A DNA stretch of 64,000 nucleotides from Doris montereyensis (GCA_037039925.1 JAXRKP010000667.1:173501-237500), one strand, 5' to 3'; numbered from the stretch's first letter, positions 12,640-58,000 are shown. The notes: generated by a model not told the origin, from the sequence alone. Made by a program: numbers and translations.

Positions 12640-13630
12640 CAAGCCCCATACAAGTCGTGCGATCTAGATAATGCTCCAACTTGGCTAGTAAAATCTTGTC
12701 TAAGTGAAGTAATCAAACCAATCACATTAATAGTAAATTGCTCAAAATCAAATTTTGATTTTTTCTCCATTATTTAATGAAGCATGTGTTACACCACTGC
12801 TCAAGAAACAAATTTTTTATCCACAAATTCTTAAAAACGTTCGCCCAGTCTCCAACCTGAACTTCATCTCTAGAGTTGTTAAAAAGGTTATAGTGAAAAG
12901 ACTGAAAGAACATCTCTTGTTGATAGACACATCATCTCAAGTGCAGCTACAGTCAGCGTATAAGACAGGACATAGCACAGAGACAGCATTCCTCAAAGGT
13001 CAAAACGACATAATTGACCAACTTTCCATCAACGACAATGTGTTACTGCTGCTTCTCGGTCTGAGTGAGGCCTTTGCCACAGTCGACTATAATCTGCTTT
13101 TTCAACGACTGGACTTATTGTTTTTAAGAAGAAAAAGTCCAATGTCATTATAAATGAAATTATTGTAAACAGTTGTACCATCAAACACTGTTCAAATGTT
13201 AGAAATCTTAACGCCTTTTTTGATCAACATTTAATTATGAAAGATCACATAACAAAATTATATCAGTATCTCTTCTTTCAAATCAATAACACAGGCCATT
13301 TTAGAGACTTTCTAGACACTGACGCAACTAAATTGCTCGTTCACTCAATAATAATAAGCAAACTGGACTATTGCAATTCTCTTTTGTATGGTCTTCCTAA
13401 GTCCTCACTCCGAAGATTGCAAAAAAATCAAAATGTCTCATCCAGACTCATCACCAAAACCAAATCTCAAAATAACGTAACCCTAATTTTGAAATCCCTT
13501 CATTGGCTTCCAATAGAGTAGAATAAAATTCAAATAATTTGCCTGTCTAACATTTGAAAGTTAAGTAATATGGGGCCAAGCTATTTGAAAGATCTCATTA
13601 AAATCCATCAGCCTTCACCACGGTTGTTAG
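12640..13630 (+). mobile_element. CR1-like LINE reverse transcriptase remnant
   Basis: Frames spell APTWLVKSCLSEVIKPI near 12670, then VTPLLKKQ, LKNVRPVSNLNFISRVVKKV and QSAYKTGHSTETAFLKGQND, all classic CR1/Jockey RT blocks (12790-13010). LLLGLSEAFATVDY near 13050 is the remnant of the LDLSAAFDTVDH motif. After about 13155 the sequence jumps to the thumb region, HITKLYQYLFFQINNTGHF and SKLDYCNSLLYGLPKS (13240-13400), ending near LHWLPIE at 13520. The central YADD region is deleted. Dead element. Confidence 0.85.
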
Positions 13631-14926
13631 CAGTCGCTCTTTAAGTTGAGTGCAGCCGTGGTCGACATTCTCTGCGAACGTGTTGGGTCACATGGTCAAA
13701 TTACCTGGCGTTAGGGGAAATTCCTTTTGTGCCATACGGGCAGTACGAGAGAGATTTATAGACTTTAAATCTGGCTTATTGAACAACAATGAACAAGTTT
13801 TTTAATTAAATTTTGTACAGCTGTATATTTCCAAAACTAGTAGATTAATTACCAGTAAATGTGGTCATTGTACGTGATTAAACAACCAAGTTATTATGAG
13901 ATAAAAACATCGCATTTTTTTCGCCAAGTGTGAACAAAAGTATTAGATAAAACAAACATCCTGCCATGATGAAACATTACGAAATTTTACACATCAACGG
14001 TTAAGTGGTCGAAGATAAAACTCACAAAGTTGCATTACTTGACATTTCTCAAACTGAAGATATCCGCTGTGGTACTTACGATAAGATAATTTTGTGCATA
14101 GAAATAGCAGTGTGGCGCGACATTGAAGCTATGCACTCTTGTGTTTGCTCAGTCCGACTATATTTGACAGTTAACCGTGATCTTATTATTAGCATTAGTT
14201 AAAATTGTTATTTCTCAAAGTGCATGTTACACGTCTAGATCTAGAATCTCGAATTTCCCTACTACAAATTTTGTTCAATTGCTAGCTTTAGATCTAGAAA
14301 CTTATTTATTGTCATTTGAACAAATAAAATATTTTTCATCATCTAAATAGATAAAAAAAACCAAAACCAACTACTGCTTTCTGCCCAGCAGGTCAATGAG
14401 GTGGGTGTGTCGATGTGTTTTGTTGACCCAATGCAAAATAAGTTCCATTTCGAAAGTTCACATCAGTCACCAACAACATGCTAAAATGTTTTGTTTGACC
14501 GTTTCTAACTCTAACATTTTAGTCTTATAACTTGTCATGTAAAATAAGGATTTAGTAATAAAGAAATCAATCTTTGATGCAGGGTCAGCGAACCTTTATA
14601 TCGACACTAAGTCGAAATGGGGAAAAAAAGAAAGATTTATACCTACCATTATGATGAATGAATTGTATAGCGTGTGGAAATTTGAAGGTTGAAAAATTCA
14701 GATAAAATCTTAACTGATGACATTCATGAGAATGTGTGTGAACTTCCTAAAAGAAGCCAGCCATTGGGAAGTGGGAGAAAGTTGAAGAGAACAAAGCTCT
14801 TTTTTTTTTATTATTATTCTGGTTTGCGCAAGTGACACAAGGAGAATCAAGATCACTACGTAGCATGACACATTCAGACAATGGTCCTTTCTTAATATTA
14901 TAATTATTGTGTTTGTCTTCTCTCAG
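13631..14926. other. Sequence upstream of first coding exon
   Basis: No exon recognised. It includes AGATCTAGA words near 14235-14295 and ends in the pyrimidine-rich acceptor TTTGTCTTCTCTCAG at 14912-14926. Confidence 0.4.
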
Positions 14927-14991
14927 AAATAACTCTCCGGTGAAGACGTGGTTTGGAAGTGCACTCTGCCGTCAAATTGTGAATACAGACA

Positions 14992-45800
<30,809 letters not shown>

Positions 45801-48410
45801 CCTCACATTGTCGTCGTATTTTTTACCTCTTTGCTATTGAGTTTTTATTTTTTGACTTGGCTCTTCTAACCTAGAAAATTATGGAGATTTATTTAAAACA
45901 GCTGGCTGTTTTCATTTTAATGTAGTCCGTTGTGAAAAACATGAAAGCGTTTGGCAGACATTGATGAAAAGTTCCTCTTCCTTCTTATTAATCATTTACA
46001 TCGATTCCTTCTGGTTCTTCCTTAGCGCAAATTGACCTCCTTTGTGTATGCATGAACGTTGATTAATTTGTTGTTTTTTTGTCACTTCGTATGTGAGCGA
46101 CATAATGAACTATGTGACATTCCTGAGTAATTGTAGGCTGCTTCACTTTAGACTGAAAGTAGAAGGAATCATTTAATGTCAATTGTAAGTAAGCCAGATC
46201 TTTCATTTTCAAATTGGAGACTGATTAAAGCTTAAATTGAGATTCAAAATGGACCAAATCTTTGGTTTGTGTGGAAAGTTAACTACATCTTCGATTTATG
46301 TTGGAAAAGGATCAAATCTTCTAATTAGTTTGGAAGAAGATTCATGTCCTGAATTAAGACTGGAGGTTGATCAAATCATTTCCTTTCAAATTTCTTATGC
46401 ACTCACTAGTTGCACATTTTATTTGTTTGGGTTTTGTTCTGTTTTTGTTTATTTGAAAGTATTCTTGATGCTGAGATAAAGTTCATTAATTGACAACCTT
46501 TTTTTTAAATAACATATCTCAACATGGTCATGAGTTAATTTTTGTTTAGAACCTCAACTGTATCCTGCTTTCAAAGTAAAGGCGATGAAGATGGCCACGA
46601 TTATTTCCACTTATAACTGTGAAGCTGTCAGTTTTTTAATTGTTCTTTGATCATGATGCTGTGAACAAATGATTTGACTTTAAAAACAATTGTGGATAGC
46701 CAACCAGTTCATTTCTGAATGAAAAACAAAACTTTTTAATTGTTGAGAACTTCCGTTGGATTGAAAGATGCCCGTCTGTTTTCTTTTTTATCTTTTGTTT
46801 CTTCCTAAGTTCTTCGGTTTTTGTTGTTGTTAATAGAATAAGAACAATAGAGAGGGAATGGGAGAGGACAGGGTATACAATATCGCTTTTGGTCAATGCG
46901 CGTTTTATTGTGTTTGTGTGGTTGGTGGGTTTTGTTTGTTTGTTTGCGTTCAGTTCTGTCGTGTCCTCTATTTACTGGAACATTTCAATTGAAGTATTTA
47001 ATGATTTCATTTTTCAGATCATAGGAAGGACTGAAGAATGCACATTTGAGTTAAATGTTGTTCATTGTGGTCATTGCACATGGAATTTCTTATAGGCCTT
47101 ACTCAAAATCTCATTGAGTTTGTCCAGTCAGTGTCACATGCTGCCTAGTGAAGAAATTGTGACCAGATAATGATATTGAGACGGAAATGATACAATCTTA
47201 GGAGGTGTTAGAGGTGCTTTCGTTGTATCATTTCTTCTCTCATTTGTCTTTCATCTTGATTATGATGAACAGGATATGGCTTCTATTGTTTCGGCCTTTA
47301 ACGACCACAAGTCCATGTTGTTTCTTTTGGAAAATGCCATTCAAGTTCAAGTCTTTAGTGTTGGGAAAAGTTGAAAGAAAACACCATTCAAGTCCAAATT
47401 GTTAGTGTTAGAAAACACCATTGTTACCTTAAAGGATTGTAACAACATCATCAAAGACTGAAAACGTATGAAGCAATGGCACTAGGCTAGACATTCATAG
47501 ACACTTTCAGCAGATTTGAAAAATGTGGGCTTGAAGCATGTCTGGTTGTCTGTGGACCATTTCTGCCTTTCACAAGCATGCGACTACTATGGTAAATAAG
47601 TCTTTGTCCTCATCTTCACTTCCAAGCCAGTATTCTTATTGTCATGGCAAGGAGAGAAGTTGGTTTGTTTTGAATTTTGAATTTGTCATTACTAGCAGGG
47701 GGTTTTAATTAGTCCTCATAAGGATTGTTGAACCAGGTGTGATAGTATAGGTCTCACACTCCACATGAGTCGTACCTGTCAGGTGATATTTTTCACTCTT
47801 CTTTTGGTCACTCAAGAATTGTAGTTGACATTTCATGTCTTTGGAAGGGACAGTAGTAAGTTAAAATTTGGTCGAGGAACATATCGTACATGACTAAGAT
47901 GCAGTGAGGCTGTGTTCTGTGTTGTTGACAGTGTTGTGATGGAACAATATGCTAAGTTGAAACTAGATAGTGTTGAAGAAAAAATTATAGGTGAATTGTC
48001 ACACACAAGCCTATGTGTACTTGCATCTCTGAGACTTCTAGTTATAGATAAAAATTAAAAGCTTACATGAGTACTCTATATCGCATCTCTGTATTCATCT
48101 TTAGGGAATCAATAAGGAACTAGTTAAGCAGTGTGCATTTTTGTGACATAAGCCTACATGTCAGTAGTATGTTTTGTAGTAGTATTAAGCTGACTACACT
48201 TTTGTATTCATCATAGAATGATCAAGAACTTTCATACTGTTTTAGAAGGGCTTTCTAAACTTCTTTGAGGAGAGCTGTATTTTTTGTATATTCGTAATTT
48301 AGAATCATGAGAGGACAAATTTCCGCTTGGAATTTCACTCCAACTTGGGCCGAGTTATCATTTTGTTTGCTCCTGGCTATGAAGAAAATAAAAGGTACAG
48401 GTAGTAATGT
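45801..48410 (+). other. RNF111: Probable 3' UTR of RNF111-like gene
   Basis: Follows the stop codon with no further exon signal. The first canonical AATAAA is at 48387-48392, followed about 25 nt on by a TGTTCTATTGTCTTTGTCC-type GU/U-rich element, a plausible cleavage region. ATTAAA variants near 46224 and 48053 could end shorter forms. Inferred only. Confidence 0.4.
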
Positions 48411-48877
48411 TCTATTGTCTTTGTCCTTAAACTGGAATATGTTTTAAATTTTTAAATCAGATTTGATTCTACTATCGCACAAATACATGCGTGTATGCAC
48501 TATAAAGGCATAAAAATGTAAAGAGAAGCTCGTCGATAATAAATATGATCAAAACAGGAAGGAACAAATATTCAGCTGTCGAGAGCCAACAGATTGTAGC
48601 CTCAATGAATTTGTCAATTGGCTATTACCCCTTTTCCTAACAATTTTTCCTTAAACTTTTGTTTTTCCAAATTTCCACAGACGTTGGGCATCTCCCTGTC
48701 ACCTCCCCCATCTTTTCCGCAGCTTTGTATATTTCAAAAGATTTTATCCTGCCTTTTTTATTCCTTTATTTTATTATTTTGTTTGGTACTCACAAATTTG
48801 AGCATGATTCAAGAGGTATTCTTTCCTGTCCATTTTGCCTTTCTTATTTGTCGTAATGTTTTTCCTTTACCTCTGAA

Positions 48878-49020
48878 TGGATGGTTGGTGGGCGCTGATG
48901 GTACTAGTGGTAGGTCCTCATTCTTTTCTTTTGCTTTTTTTACTTCTCTCGTCTTGATGTTTCCTCTGCATTCACCTTGAGAATACCGCATTTGCTGGAC
49001 AGGAAAATTTCAATGAAACG
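48878..49020 (+). repeat. Dispersed ~150-bp repeat copy
   Basis: GGTTGGTGGGCGCTGATGGT, GGTAGGTCCTCATTCTTT, TGATGTTTCCTCTGCATTCA, then TGCTGGACAGG and AAATTTCAATGAAACG, as in the intron 1 cluster, but with no microsatellite tail. Confidence 0.75.
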
Positions 49021-49944
49021 TGTGAACAATGAACCGCTTCTTTCAAATCAAGGCAAGTGTTTGGTCGCCTTTCTACACGTTGGTGCCTGGATGGTTTATC
49101 GTCATAAGCTGAACCAGTTTCATGAACCCTTAAACTCTCTCCTCTGACCATTGTTGAGTTTGAGTTGGCGGGATACGATGCCTGCTTGCAAGTCACAAAT
49201 CTTGACATGAACTCGTAATTGAGCAGGGGAAAAGATCACTCCTTGTATCTTAAAGCTAGTGCCTATGTCGTGGTTCCCTAGTAGTAAGCCAGGTATGAAA
49301 GGCAGAAAGAATGCTTGCCATACTCTTGTTGTTGATTGTTGACTTACAACCTCAATTTTCTGTTGATGTTGAATGCATAGGTTGAGTTGGTCAGTGTTTT
49401 GTCATACTTTGCTACCTCTTTGCCTTCTCCGGGCATCCCAGTTTATTTTATACTTGCGTGTACTATTGCCAGTATCCTTTTATAACCAAGCAATCACCTC
49501 GTGTGGTGGAACGGGGTTTATTTCAATTAAATATTTATCGTTTTAGTTGTCGGTAATTTGGTGTGTCCTGTCTTCCCTTGCTCTTAGACACTTTGCCTTG
49601 TTGCCAAACTCATACTTTTTATCAGTAGTTTTATTACTATAACAAAACCTTTGCTGCATCAGAATATTTCAATTTTAAATCTTTTCTTTGTTTCTGTTCA
49701 TTTTTTTTGGTCTCACTCTATTTAGCCTTAATATACGATATAACTTTTGATAGGTGTCAAAATTATCTTGATGCGTCTATATTTGAAGCAATGATATGAT
49801 ACTCAATATGAAAGACATCCAGTGTGAGTATGAACGGTGATATCTGATTACTTCAGAGCACCGTTTTTGTCTTCAATCATTCTTTTCACATCATGTACAT
49901 GTAGTTTTTAATTAAATATCTTTTCCCTTTTAATGGAAGTATGT

Positions 49945-50110
49945 AGCAGTCAGTGGGCGTTTGGCAGGCGCTAATGGTTGTTTTGTCCTACTTCTTCCTT
50001 CTACTTTCCTTTCATTCTTACTTTCACATACCTTTCATCTTACTGTTTCCTCTTAATTCACCCTGAGATCACCATGTAGTATTATGGTGGATGGGGTAGA
50101 TTACAGTGAA
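49945..50110 (+). repeat. Dispersed ~150-bp repeat copy
   Basis: CAGTGGGCGTTTGGCAGGCG, TCCTACTTCTTCCTTC, TTACTGTTTCCTCTTAATTC, ACCCTGAGATCACCATG, then ATGGTGGATGGGGTAGATTA. Confidence 0.75.
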
Positions 50111-50454
50111 AGAGACGAAGAAAGAATATTATATAATGGTTTTCTTACTTAAGCATTTTGTTCAGCTTTGATGAAATTTTTGGAGGTCAATAAAAGTTGT
50201 GTGCAGAAATGTTACCCTCATTTTCTCAGGCCTCTGTGCAAGTGGTATCTCAAAAGATTGCACAGGACTTGAAATACATGGTCTTTTCTTTGCAATTTTG
50301 GTACTCACCGGACTTTTTTTCTACATTGCTCACATTAAAGGATGTTCAAGCCGTTTTAAACATGAACTATTGTAATAATTTGTAATCATGCCTTATGTAT
50401 TTATCACAGATCAGTGGTAATGGTAGAAATGTCTTTTGTTTACAGCATTTGGTG

Positions 50455-50750
50455 AGGCCTAGGTGGTCGAGAGGCAAGGTGTCTTCCTCTTAATGTTATG
50501 GGTTCGTGCCCGACAGGTTGAAATATTTTTCGGTCCTCAACTTAAAAAAAAAGTAAAACTCGCCCTCCTTGGCCACGTAGGTGGATCGACCCCTAGTCCA
50601 ATCAGAGACGGAGGATAGAAAAGAGGTCATGTTTGCACATGATAAAACTTTTAAAATGTTAAAGAACCTACAGTTCACTGAGCAGCCCAGGCAAATTTAA
50701 AAATCCTACCAGGTACCCTGTTATCACCTTGTTTGTGGAGGTGGATAAAA
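50455..50750 (+). repeat. tRNA-derived SINE, family 2, copy 2
   Basis: Head TAGGTGGTCGAGAGGCAAGG (A-box TGGTCGAGAGG) and GGGTTCGTGCCC B box, as in tRNA-Ser/Leu. The body is shared with 24231-24525 and ends near AAAATCAAAATC. Confidence 0.8.
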
Positions 50751-52934
50751 TCAAAATCATATTACTGCATTGGAATCTGAATTTGTCTAGATCCTCATGA
50801 AATATAGATAACATAGGGCCTCGTATACGAATTGAAGATAGGAAACCCCATACAACTACTGTACACATACCATAGTTTCTCTCACACCGTACAATGGTGT
50901 ATTTAACTATAAGCATTGACTTAGTTGTTGCAGTGCAGGCATATTTTGAAGACCTGCTAGGAGAAATCTCACTGTGGACTTTCTTTTATGTGCCTGACCT
51001 TATGTCGCAATAGGGTCACAGTGTTTTTTTTTACTGGGGAAGGTAAGATACGGTTCTGATGTACAAGACATTTAGTGTTTCTTCATTTGCATTTTTATAA
51101 ATGTACATGTTTTGGAGTTGTTTTGGGATGGGTTTATTTTTTCATTGTCAAGTTTTAAAGAGCTTTTCATATGTTTAAAAAAATTTAAACATCTTAGGCT
51201 GTATTTCAATGTGTGTTGACTTACTTGATGAGTTAATTGTTCAAAACAACCCTAGTGGGCCTTTTCATGTGCGAGTCTTGCCCATTCGAGATCTTGGAGT
51301 ACTAGAAATGATAACGTAGATGCTTTTCTCCACGAAGATCCTTGAGATCTTTTGACTGGACGTAGAATTGCAATGAGCTTTCCATTGTGGAACTTGATTG
51401 CATATTTAAATTCAGGGAATTAGACAAAGCTGCCAACTCTACACTGCACTGCACAGTGCTGGAAACTCCCGCAATTTGTGTCCACTTCCCGCCCTCCAGA
51501 CTATCACAAAAACCTCCCGTATTAGTATTATCATATAGTTAGTTATATTTTTATATTAGGTTACAGATCTGGGGTCTTTTCTGTCCATTTAGGACTTCTA
51601 TGAATTTATGGACCTTCGTTTACAGTGTGAAAGTTGGTTTAAATGTTAAATAAGCAGTTTGAACTAAACACCATTATCTTTTTGTTTGCTAGTGACTCCA
51701 AATTCAGGATCTCCCTCATTTTTGTTCAATCTTCCTGATTTTGTTAACCACATCTCCCACTCGAATGGCTTTGGAGGTTTGGCAGCGATGCTTAGAATTA
51801 CTGACATTGCTGCAAGTTTAAACCTCTTTTGGAAACATGATTATTTGAAAGCATAAAGTCACTATAACAAAGCATACATGGAAAGGAATACAAGAAAATG
51901 TTATGATTTTATCATTCACATGCGTTTAAAGCATGCATGGAAATATGGCCTTAGTTTCATTTCTGATGAAAAACATGTCTATATGTGGGAAGGGGGGGGG
52001 GAAAGGGGTGTTATTTGTTTTGTCTTTACCTGCCTCATGTCCTAGGAATAGGAATCTGTCTTGCATCCTATCCAATGTTATTAATTACTGCCATGTTTAA
52101 TCTTCAAAGTATGTAACCGCCCATTTGACTAGTAAACGGATATTCTCTACCATTTTACTTTTACATTACCCTCGAGAGTTTTTGTTGATGTATATATACA
52201 TATGATTATAATATAAGTTACCCCGCAATGACATCTCCCTATATTTTATGTCAATATTCTCATGTAATGCATGACCTCTTAATCATGTGAAAATCAATTT
52301 GATTTATGTATTCCCTATGTATGTAAATTATCGTGACTAAGATTAAGTACAGGAAATAAACAGCTTTGGATTAACACCCTTAAGTCATGATGTCTTAGCA
52401 CAGTGTTATTATGCTTTGAGGTTAGTTTGGTTTTTGTTGTGTGTGGGCAGTTGGCGAGGGCCGCTGGTAGCTACCACTTTGTTCCTTTCATTCATTCAAA
52501 GGTATAAAAGATGTTTTTGTTTCATTGGAATTTACCCTGATCACAACAAACCTCTCTCTCTCTCCCCCCCCCCCCACAGCACCAGTAAAATCAAACAACC
52601 AACCCCCCCCCCAAAATAAATAAATAAATAAATAAATCAAAAATTAAAAAAAAAAAATCTCAGAGGTAAGTAATAACCACCCTCGCCCCCATCCCCTCTA
52701 AGAGGGTTCTTGCCCCCCCCCCCCCCAAACAACATACTATTTCCATAAACATCCCTCTTTATTTCCCCCTTTCTCACCCGTCACAAAAACAAGGACAACA
52801 AACACCATAGCACAAAATGCCACCACACCAAAGCGAAACCAAAAACGTCAGAAGCGGGACAAAAAAATAAATAAATTAGGTCTATCAATTTAATGGAATT
52901 AAATATTTATATTGTTCTACCTGTAAGATGTTTA
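50751..52934. other. Intergenic, no gene recognised
   Basis: Contains a partial dispersed-repeat copy at 52440-52560, poly-C runs near 52563 and 52716 and an AAAT run near 52615. No exon supported. Confidence 0.45.
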
Positions 52935-53245
52935 GTAGCGTTGGTGGCAGAGCGGTTAGGCTGCCGGACTAGGGACATGAGGTCCCTGAGTTTGAACTCT
53001 AGCAAAGCCAGGTCCGACGTTGTGTTCCTTTGGAAAGACACTTAACACGCATTTCCCCATTTTACCCAGGTGCAAATGGGTACAAGCACTAGCTTGGGAG
53101 TAAAAACCTGCGTCATACTACTAAATACTAGCGTTCTGGCCAGGTGGTGATTATTGTCACTTGTTCCGCTTCACGCTATAGAAACCGGGATAAGCTCCGG
53201 CTGTATAGGCCTGAAGGCCCTTGTAGGAACTTTACTTTACTTACC
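52935..53245 (+). repeat. tRNA-derived SINE, family 1, copy 4
   Basis: TAGTAGCGTTGGTGGCAGAG, CGGTTAGGCTGCCGGACTAG, GAGTTTGAACTCTAGCAAAG, body as in 41335, end TAGGAACTTTACTTTACTT. About 300 bp. Confidence 0.92.
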
Positions 53246-53514
53246 TGTAAGTTCAAGTAGAGATGACTATCATTAGTAACCTGTCGAGTTGTCAACTTCT
53301 TTGCAACTTCAACAATATTTCAATGAATACAACTGATAGTGCACGTCAAATAATTGTATGAACCAAAATGTACTTAAAGAGCTTGTTTAGTAATTTGAAA
53401 TATAAACATTTGTTGATTGTGTAGAGCACCTTCACTTCTTCTTTGGCTTCATTTGATGAGGCTGAGGTTGAGAATGTGGCAATAGGCGGTGGTTGACTGG
53501 TATGGTTGTTAAAG

Positions 53515-53815
53515 TTAAAGGCGTCGTAGCTGAGCCATAGTGTTGTGAGCTGGCCATCATGACGACTCTGGTTCCAATCCTAAGGCTGGCATAGGTGGGT
53601 TTTGTCCACAATGTTGTACTCTTAGGAGAAATACTCCACTCTACATTCCTCACTTGACTCAAGTGTGAATAAGTACCCAATATAGGTAGAGAAATATCTA
53701 GTGAGAGTGTTAGTACGAAAAGCCTAAAACAGTAGACGTGTGTACTGTATGACGCTCCCGAGCGTTGAGGAGAAGCCTTTTGAATGAAATGGCCCTCTGG
53801 GGGATAAATGAATGA
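53515..53815 (+). repeat. tRNA-headed SINE-like repeat, third family
   Basis: GGCGTCGTAGCTGAGCCATA head and CTCTGGTTCCAATCCTAAGG (B box GGTTCCAATCC). Body has TACTCCACTCTACATTCC, and the end GAATGAAATGGCCCTCTGGG. A single copy here; the non-tRNA body excludes a tRNA gene. Confidence 0.55.
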
Positions 53816-54334
53816 TGCACAGTTGGGGAGCCTGGACTTATGTGGGGATGCGGACAGTATATATTTATCTATATCTTTTTATCTTTAAAGTACTGGCCTT
53901 TTCTTATCGGTGCGATCTGTTGTCAAATGGCGCCTTGTATGAACGGGCAAATAACTTTGTACGTTTGAGGGGAAACATAGTACAATGTCTTGTATACCTC
54001 GAACGCGAAATCAATAATAATAAGATTAAGAATAATACTTAGAGATATTGATATGTATACATTCTTTTCAATCACATGTAGCTAACACTGACAAACATTT
54101 CTCTTAATTTATTTGTCTTTTTCCGAGAGTGGCATGTATATTTGTTCAACTCAAGCAGCCCTAGCAGAATTCAACTCTTTTTCATATCCAATGCGTGGTA
54201 TGGTCTTTGTTGGTTCTCAACCTATAAATATAAGTGGATAAGATATGCACTTGCGTAGCAGTTATTTATAGCCAAAAAAACCCCATTCACTACACACTAT
54301 TCTACCTCATTATTTCATCCACTATGGAATCATT

Positions 54335-54532
54335 GTGTGTAGGAACAAAGTGCATAAAATTGTTCAAAATATGTTTTATAAAGTTTTCACAGATAATCAA
54401 CAGATCTACAATGAAGGTGAAGTCACGCTTGTCGAGAAAGTAGGAAATGACGTCAGACAAACATTTGATTTCTCCATTGATGAATCCGATTGCGAAGATA
54501 ATCGAGAAGATTTGGAAAACTTCCTGCAATAG
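54335..54532 (+). other. Small unassigned open frame with acidic end
   Basis: A frame ending VGNDVRQTFDFSIDESDCED then NREDLENFLQ and a TAG, preceded by an acceptor-like ATAAAGTTTTCACAG near 54390. The acidic, DE-rich tail looks protein-like and could be a terminal exon or a transposon relic. No family recognised. Confidence 0.2.
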
Positions 54533-55014
54533 TTTTGAAAAACAGACAAGAAAGAAAGAAAAATTAACATAATATTATATTACTATACATTATGCTACTA
54601 CGTGCTTATATTGCCAAATCAACATTTTAGAAATTATAGGCAGTGGCTTTGCTGATAATACAGTATTACTATCCCATCTGTGTACCGTACTTAAGTGAGG
54701 CTACTTGTGTTGGAGCTAACGTATTGTTTTCTAAATTTAACTTTTTGTGCCCTTGGGTTGAATCATGAAAAATATCGGCGTTGGATTCCCGGTAGATCTA
54801 TGATTGTATCTTAGAAAAAACAGTATGTTCTATATAGGCATTTGACTCAAGATCTCGTCACAAAAATGGAGTAGGAAACTCACTTGCTATTGTGTCGGAG
54901 CCAATCCCTCCACACTCTCCCCCCCCCCCCCTCTCTAATGAAAAGTTCCCATCAACACACTACACAAAAAAAAAAGAAAAAATCGACCTTCGTCACAGGC
55001 TTGGAACCCCAATC

Positions 55015-58000
55015 GACGGTTTCCTATTGCGTCGTCTTAACTACGTACTGTCCCAGTGCTACAACAACAACTTTCTATTGCGTCGTCTTAACTACGTACT
55101 GTCCCAGTGCCACAATAACAACTTTCTATTGCGTCCCCTTAACCCCTTACTGTCCCAGTGCTACAACAACAACTTTCTATTGCGTCGTCTTAACTACGTA
55201 CTGTCCCAGTGCTACAATAACAACTTTCTTCTAATTACTGTCCCAGTGCCACAATAACAACTTTCTATTGCGTCCCCCTTAACCCCTTACTGTCCCAGTG
55301 CTACAATAACAACTTCCTATTGCGTCGTCTTAACCCCGTACTGTCCCAGTGCTACAATAACAACTTTCTATTGCGTCCCCTTAACCCCTTACTGTCCCAG
55401 TGCTACAATAACAACTTTCTATTGCGTCCCCTTAACCCCTTACTGTCCCAGTGCTACAATAACAACTTTCTATTGCGTCCCCTTAACCCCTTACTGTCCC
55501 AGTGCTACAACAACTTTCTATTGTGTCACCTTAACCCCTTACTGTCCCAGTGCTACAATAACAACTTTCTATTGTGTCACCTTAACCCCTTACTGTCCCA
55601 GTGCTACAACAACTTTCTATTGTGTCACCTTAACTTACTGTCCCAGTGCTACAATAACAACTTTCTATTGTGTCACCTTAACCCCTTACTGTCCCAGTGC
55701 TACAATAACAACTTTCTATTGTGTCACCTTAACCCCTTACTGTCCCAGTGCTACAACAACTTTCTATTGTGTCACCTTAACCCTTTACTGATTACTGTCC
55801 CAGTGCCACAATAACAACTTTCTATTGTGTCACCTTTAACCCTTACTGTCCCAGTGCCACAATAACAACTTTCTATTGTGTCACCTTAACCCTTACTGTC
55901 CCAGTGCTACAACAACTTTCTATTGTGTCACCTTAACCCTTTACTGATTACTGTCCCAGTGCCACAATAACAACTTTCTATTGCGTCCCTTTACCCCTTA
56001 CTGTCCCAGTGCTACAATCACCTTAACCCCCTTACTGTCCCAATACTACAATAACAACTATTTCCCTTAATTACTGTCCCAGTGCTACAATAACAACTTT
56101 CCGTCCCTTAACCCCTTACTGTCCCAGTGCCACAATAACAACTTTCTATTGCATCCCCTTAACCCCTTACTGTCCGAGTGCTACAACAACTTTCTATTGT
56201 GTCACCTTAACCCTTTACTGATTACTGTCCCAGTGCCACAATAACAACTTTCTATTGTGTCACCTTAACCCCTTACTGTCCCAGTGCCACAATAACAACT
56301 TTCTATTGTGTCACCTTAACCCCTTACTGTCCCAGTGCTACAATAACAACTTTCTATTGCGTCCCCTTAACCCCGTACTGTCCCAATACTACAATAACAA
56401 CTTTCTATTGCGTCCCTTAACCGTAACCCCTTACTGTCCCAATACTACAATAACAACTTTCTATTGCGTCCCCTTAACCCCTTACTGTCCCAGTGCTACA
56501 ATAACAACTTTCTATTGCGTCCCTTAACCCCTTACTGTCCCAGTGCTACAACAACTTTCTATTGTGTCACCTTAACCTTGTGTCACCTTAACCCTTTACT
56601 GATTACTGTCCCAGTGCCACAATAACAATTTTCTATTGTGTCACCTTAACCCTTACTGTCCCAGTGCCACAATAACAACTTTCTATTGTGTCACCTTAAC
56701 CCCTTACTGATTACTGTCCCAGTGCCACAATAACAACTTTCTATTGCGTTGTCTTAACTATGTACTGTCCCAGTGCCGCAATAACAACTTTCTATTGTGT
56801 CACCTTATCCCCTCACTGTCCCAGTGCTACAACAACTTTCTATTGTGTCACCTTATCCCCTACTGTCCCAGTGCCACAATAACAACTTTCTATTGTGTCA
56901 CCTTATCCCCTTACTGTCCCAGTGCTACAACAACTTTCTTTTGTGTCACCTTAACCCCTTACTGTCCCAGTGCCACAATAACAACTTTCTATTATGTCAC
57001 CTTAACCCTTACTGATTACTGTCCCAGTGCCACAATAACAACTTTCTATTGCGTCACCTTAAGCCCTTACTGTCCCAGTGCCACAACTTTCTATTGTGTC
57101 ACCTTATCCCCTTACTGTCCCAGTGCTACAACAACTTTCTTTGTGTCACCTTAACCCTTACTGTCCCAGTGCCACAATAACAACTTTCTATTGCGTCACC
57201 TTAACCCCTTACTGTCCCAGTGCCACAATAACAACCTTCTATTGCGTCCCCTTAACCCCTTACTGTCCCAGTGCTACAACAACTTTCTATTGTGTCACCT
57301 TAACCCTTACTGTCCCAGTGCCACAATAACAACTTTCTATTGTGTCACCTTAACCCTTACTGTCCCAGTGCTACAATAACAACTTTTTATTGTGTCACCT
57401 TAACCCCTCACTGTCCCAGTGCTACAACAACTTTCTATTGTGTCACCTTAACCCTTACTGTCCCAGTGCCACAATAACAACTTGCCACAATATTGTGTCA
57501 CCTTAACCCCTTACTGTCCCAGTGCCACAATAACAACTTTCTATTGTGTCACCTTAACCCCTTACTGTCCCAGGGCCACAATAACAACTTTCTATTGTGT
57601 CACCTTAACCCCTTACTGTCCCAGTGCTACAATAACAACTTTTTATTGTGTCACCTTAACCCCTCACTGTCCCAGTGCTACAACAACTTTCTATTGTGTG
57701 TCCCAGTCCCAGTGCCACAATAACAACTTTCTATTGTGTCACGTTTTAACCCCTTACTGTCCCAGTGCCACAATAACAACTTTCTATTGCATGTTTAACA
57801 ACTAACCCCTTACTGTCCCAGTGTCACAATAACAACTTTTTATTGCATCGTTTTAACTCTTACTGTCCCAGTGTCAATAACAATAACAACTTTGCTACAA
57901 TAACAACTTTCTATTGCATCGTTTTAACTACTTACTGTCCCAGTGTCACAATAACAACTTTATATTGCATCGTTTTAACTACTTACTGTCCCAGTGTCAC

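Noticed and set aside
55320..57805. Cys/Leu/Asn-rich frames of 60-160 codons
   Set aside because: Produced by 51/48-bp repeat units divisible by three, with frames changing along the array and no splice or start context.
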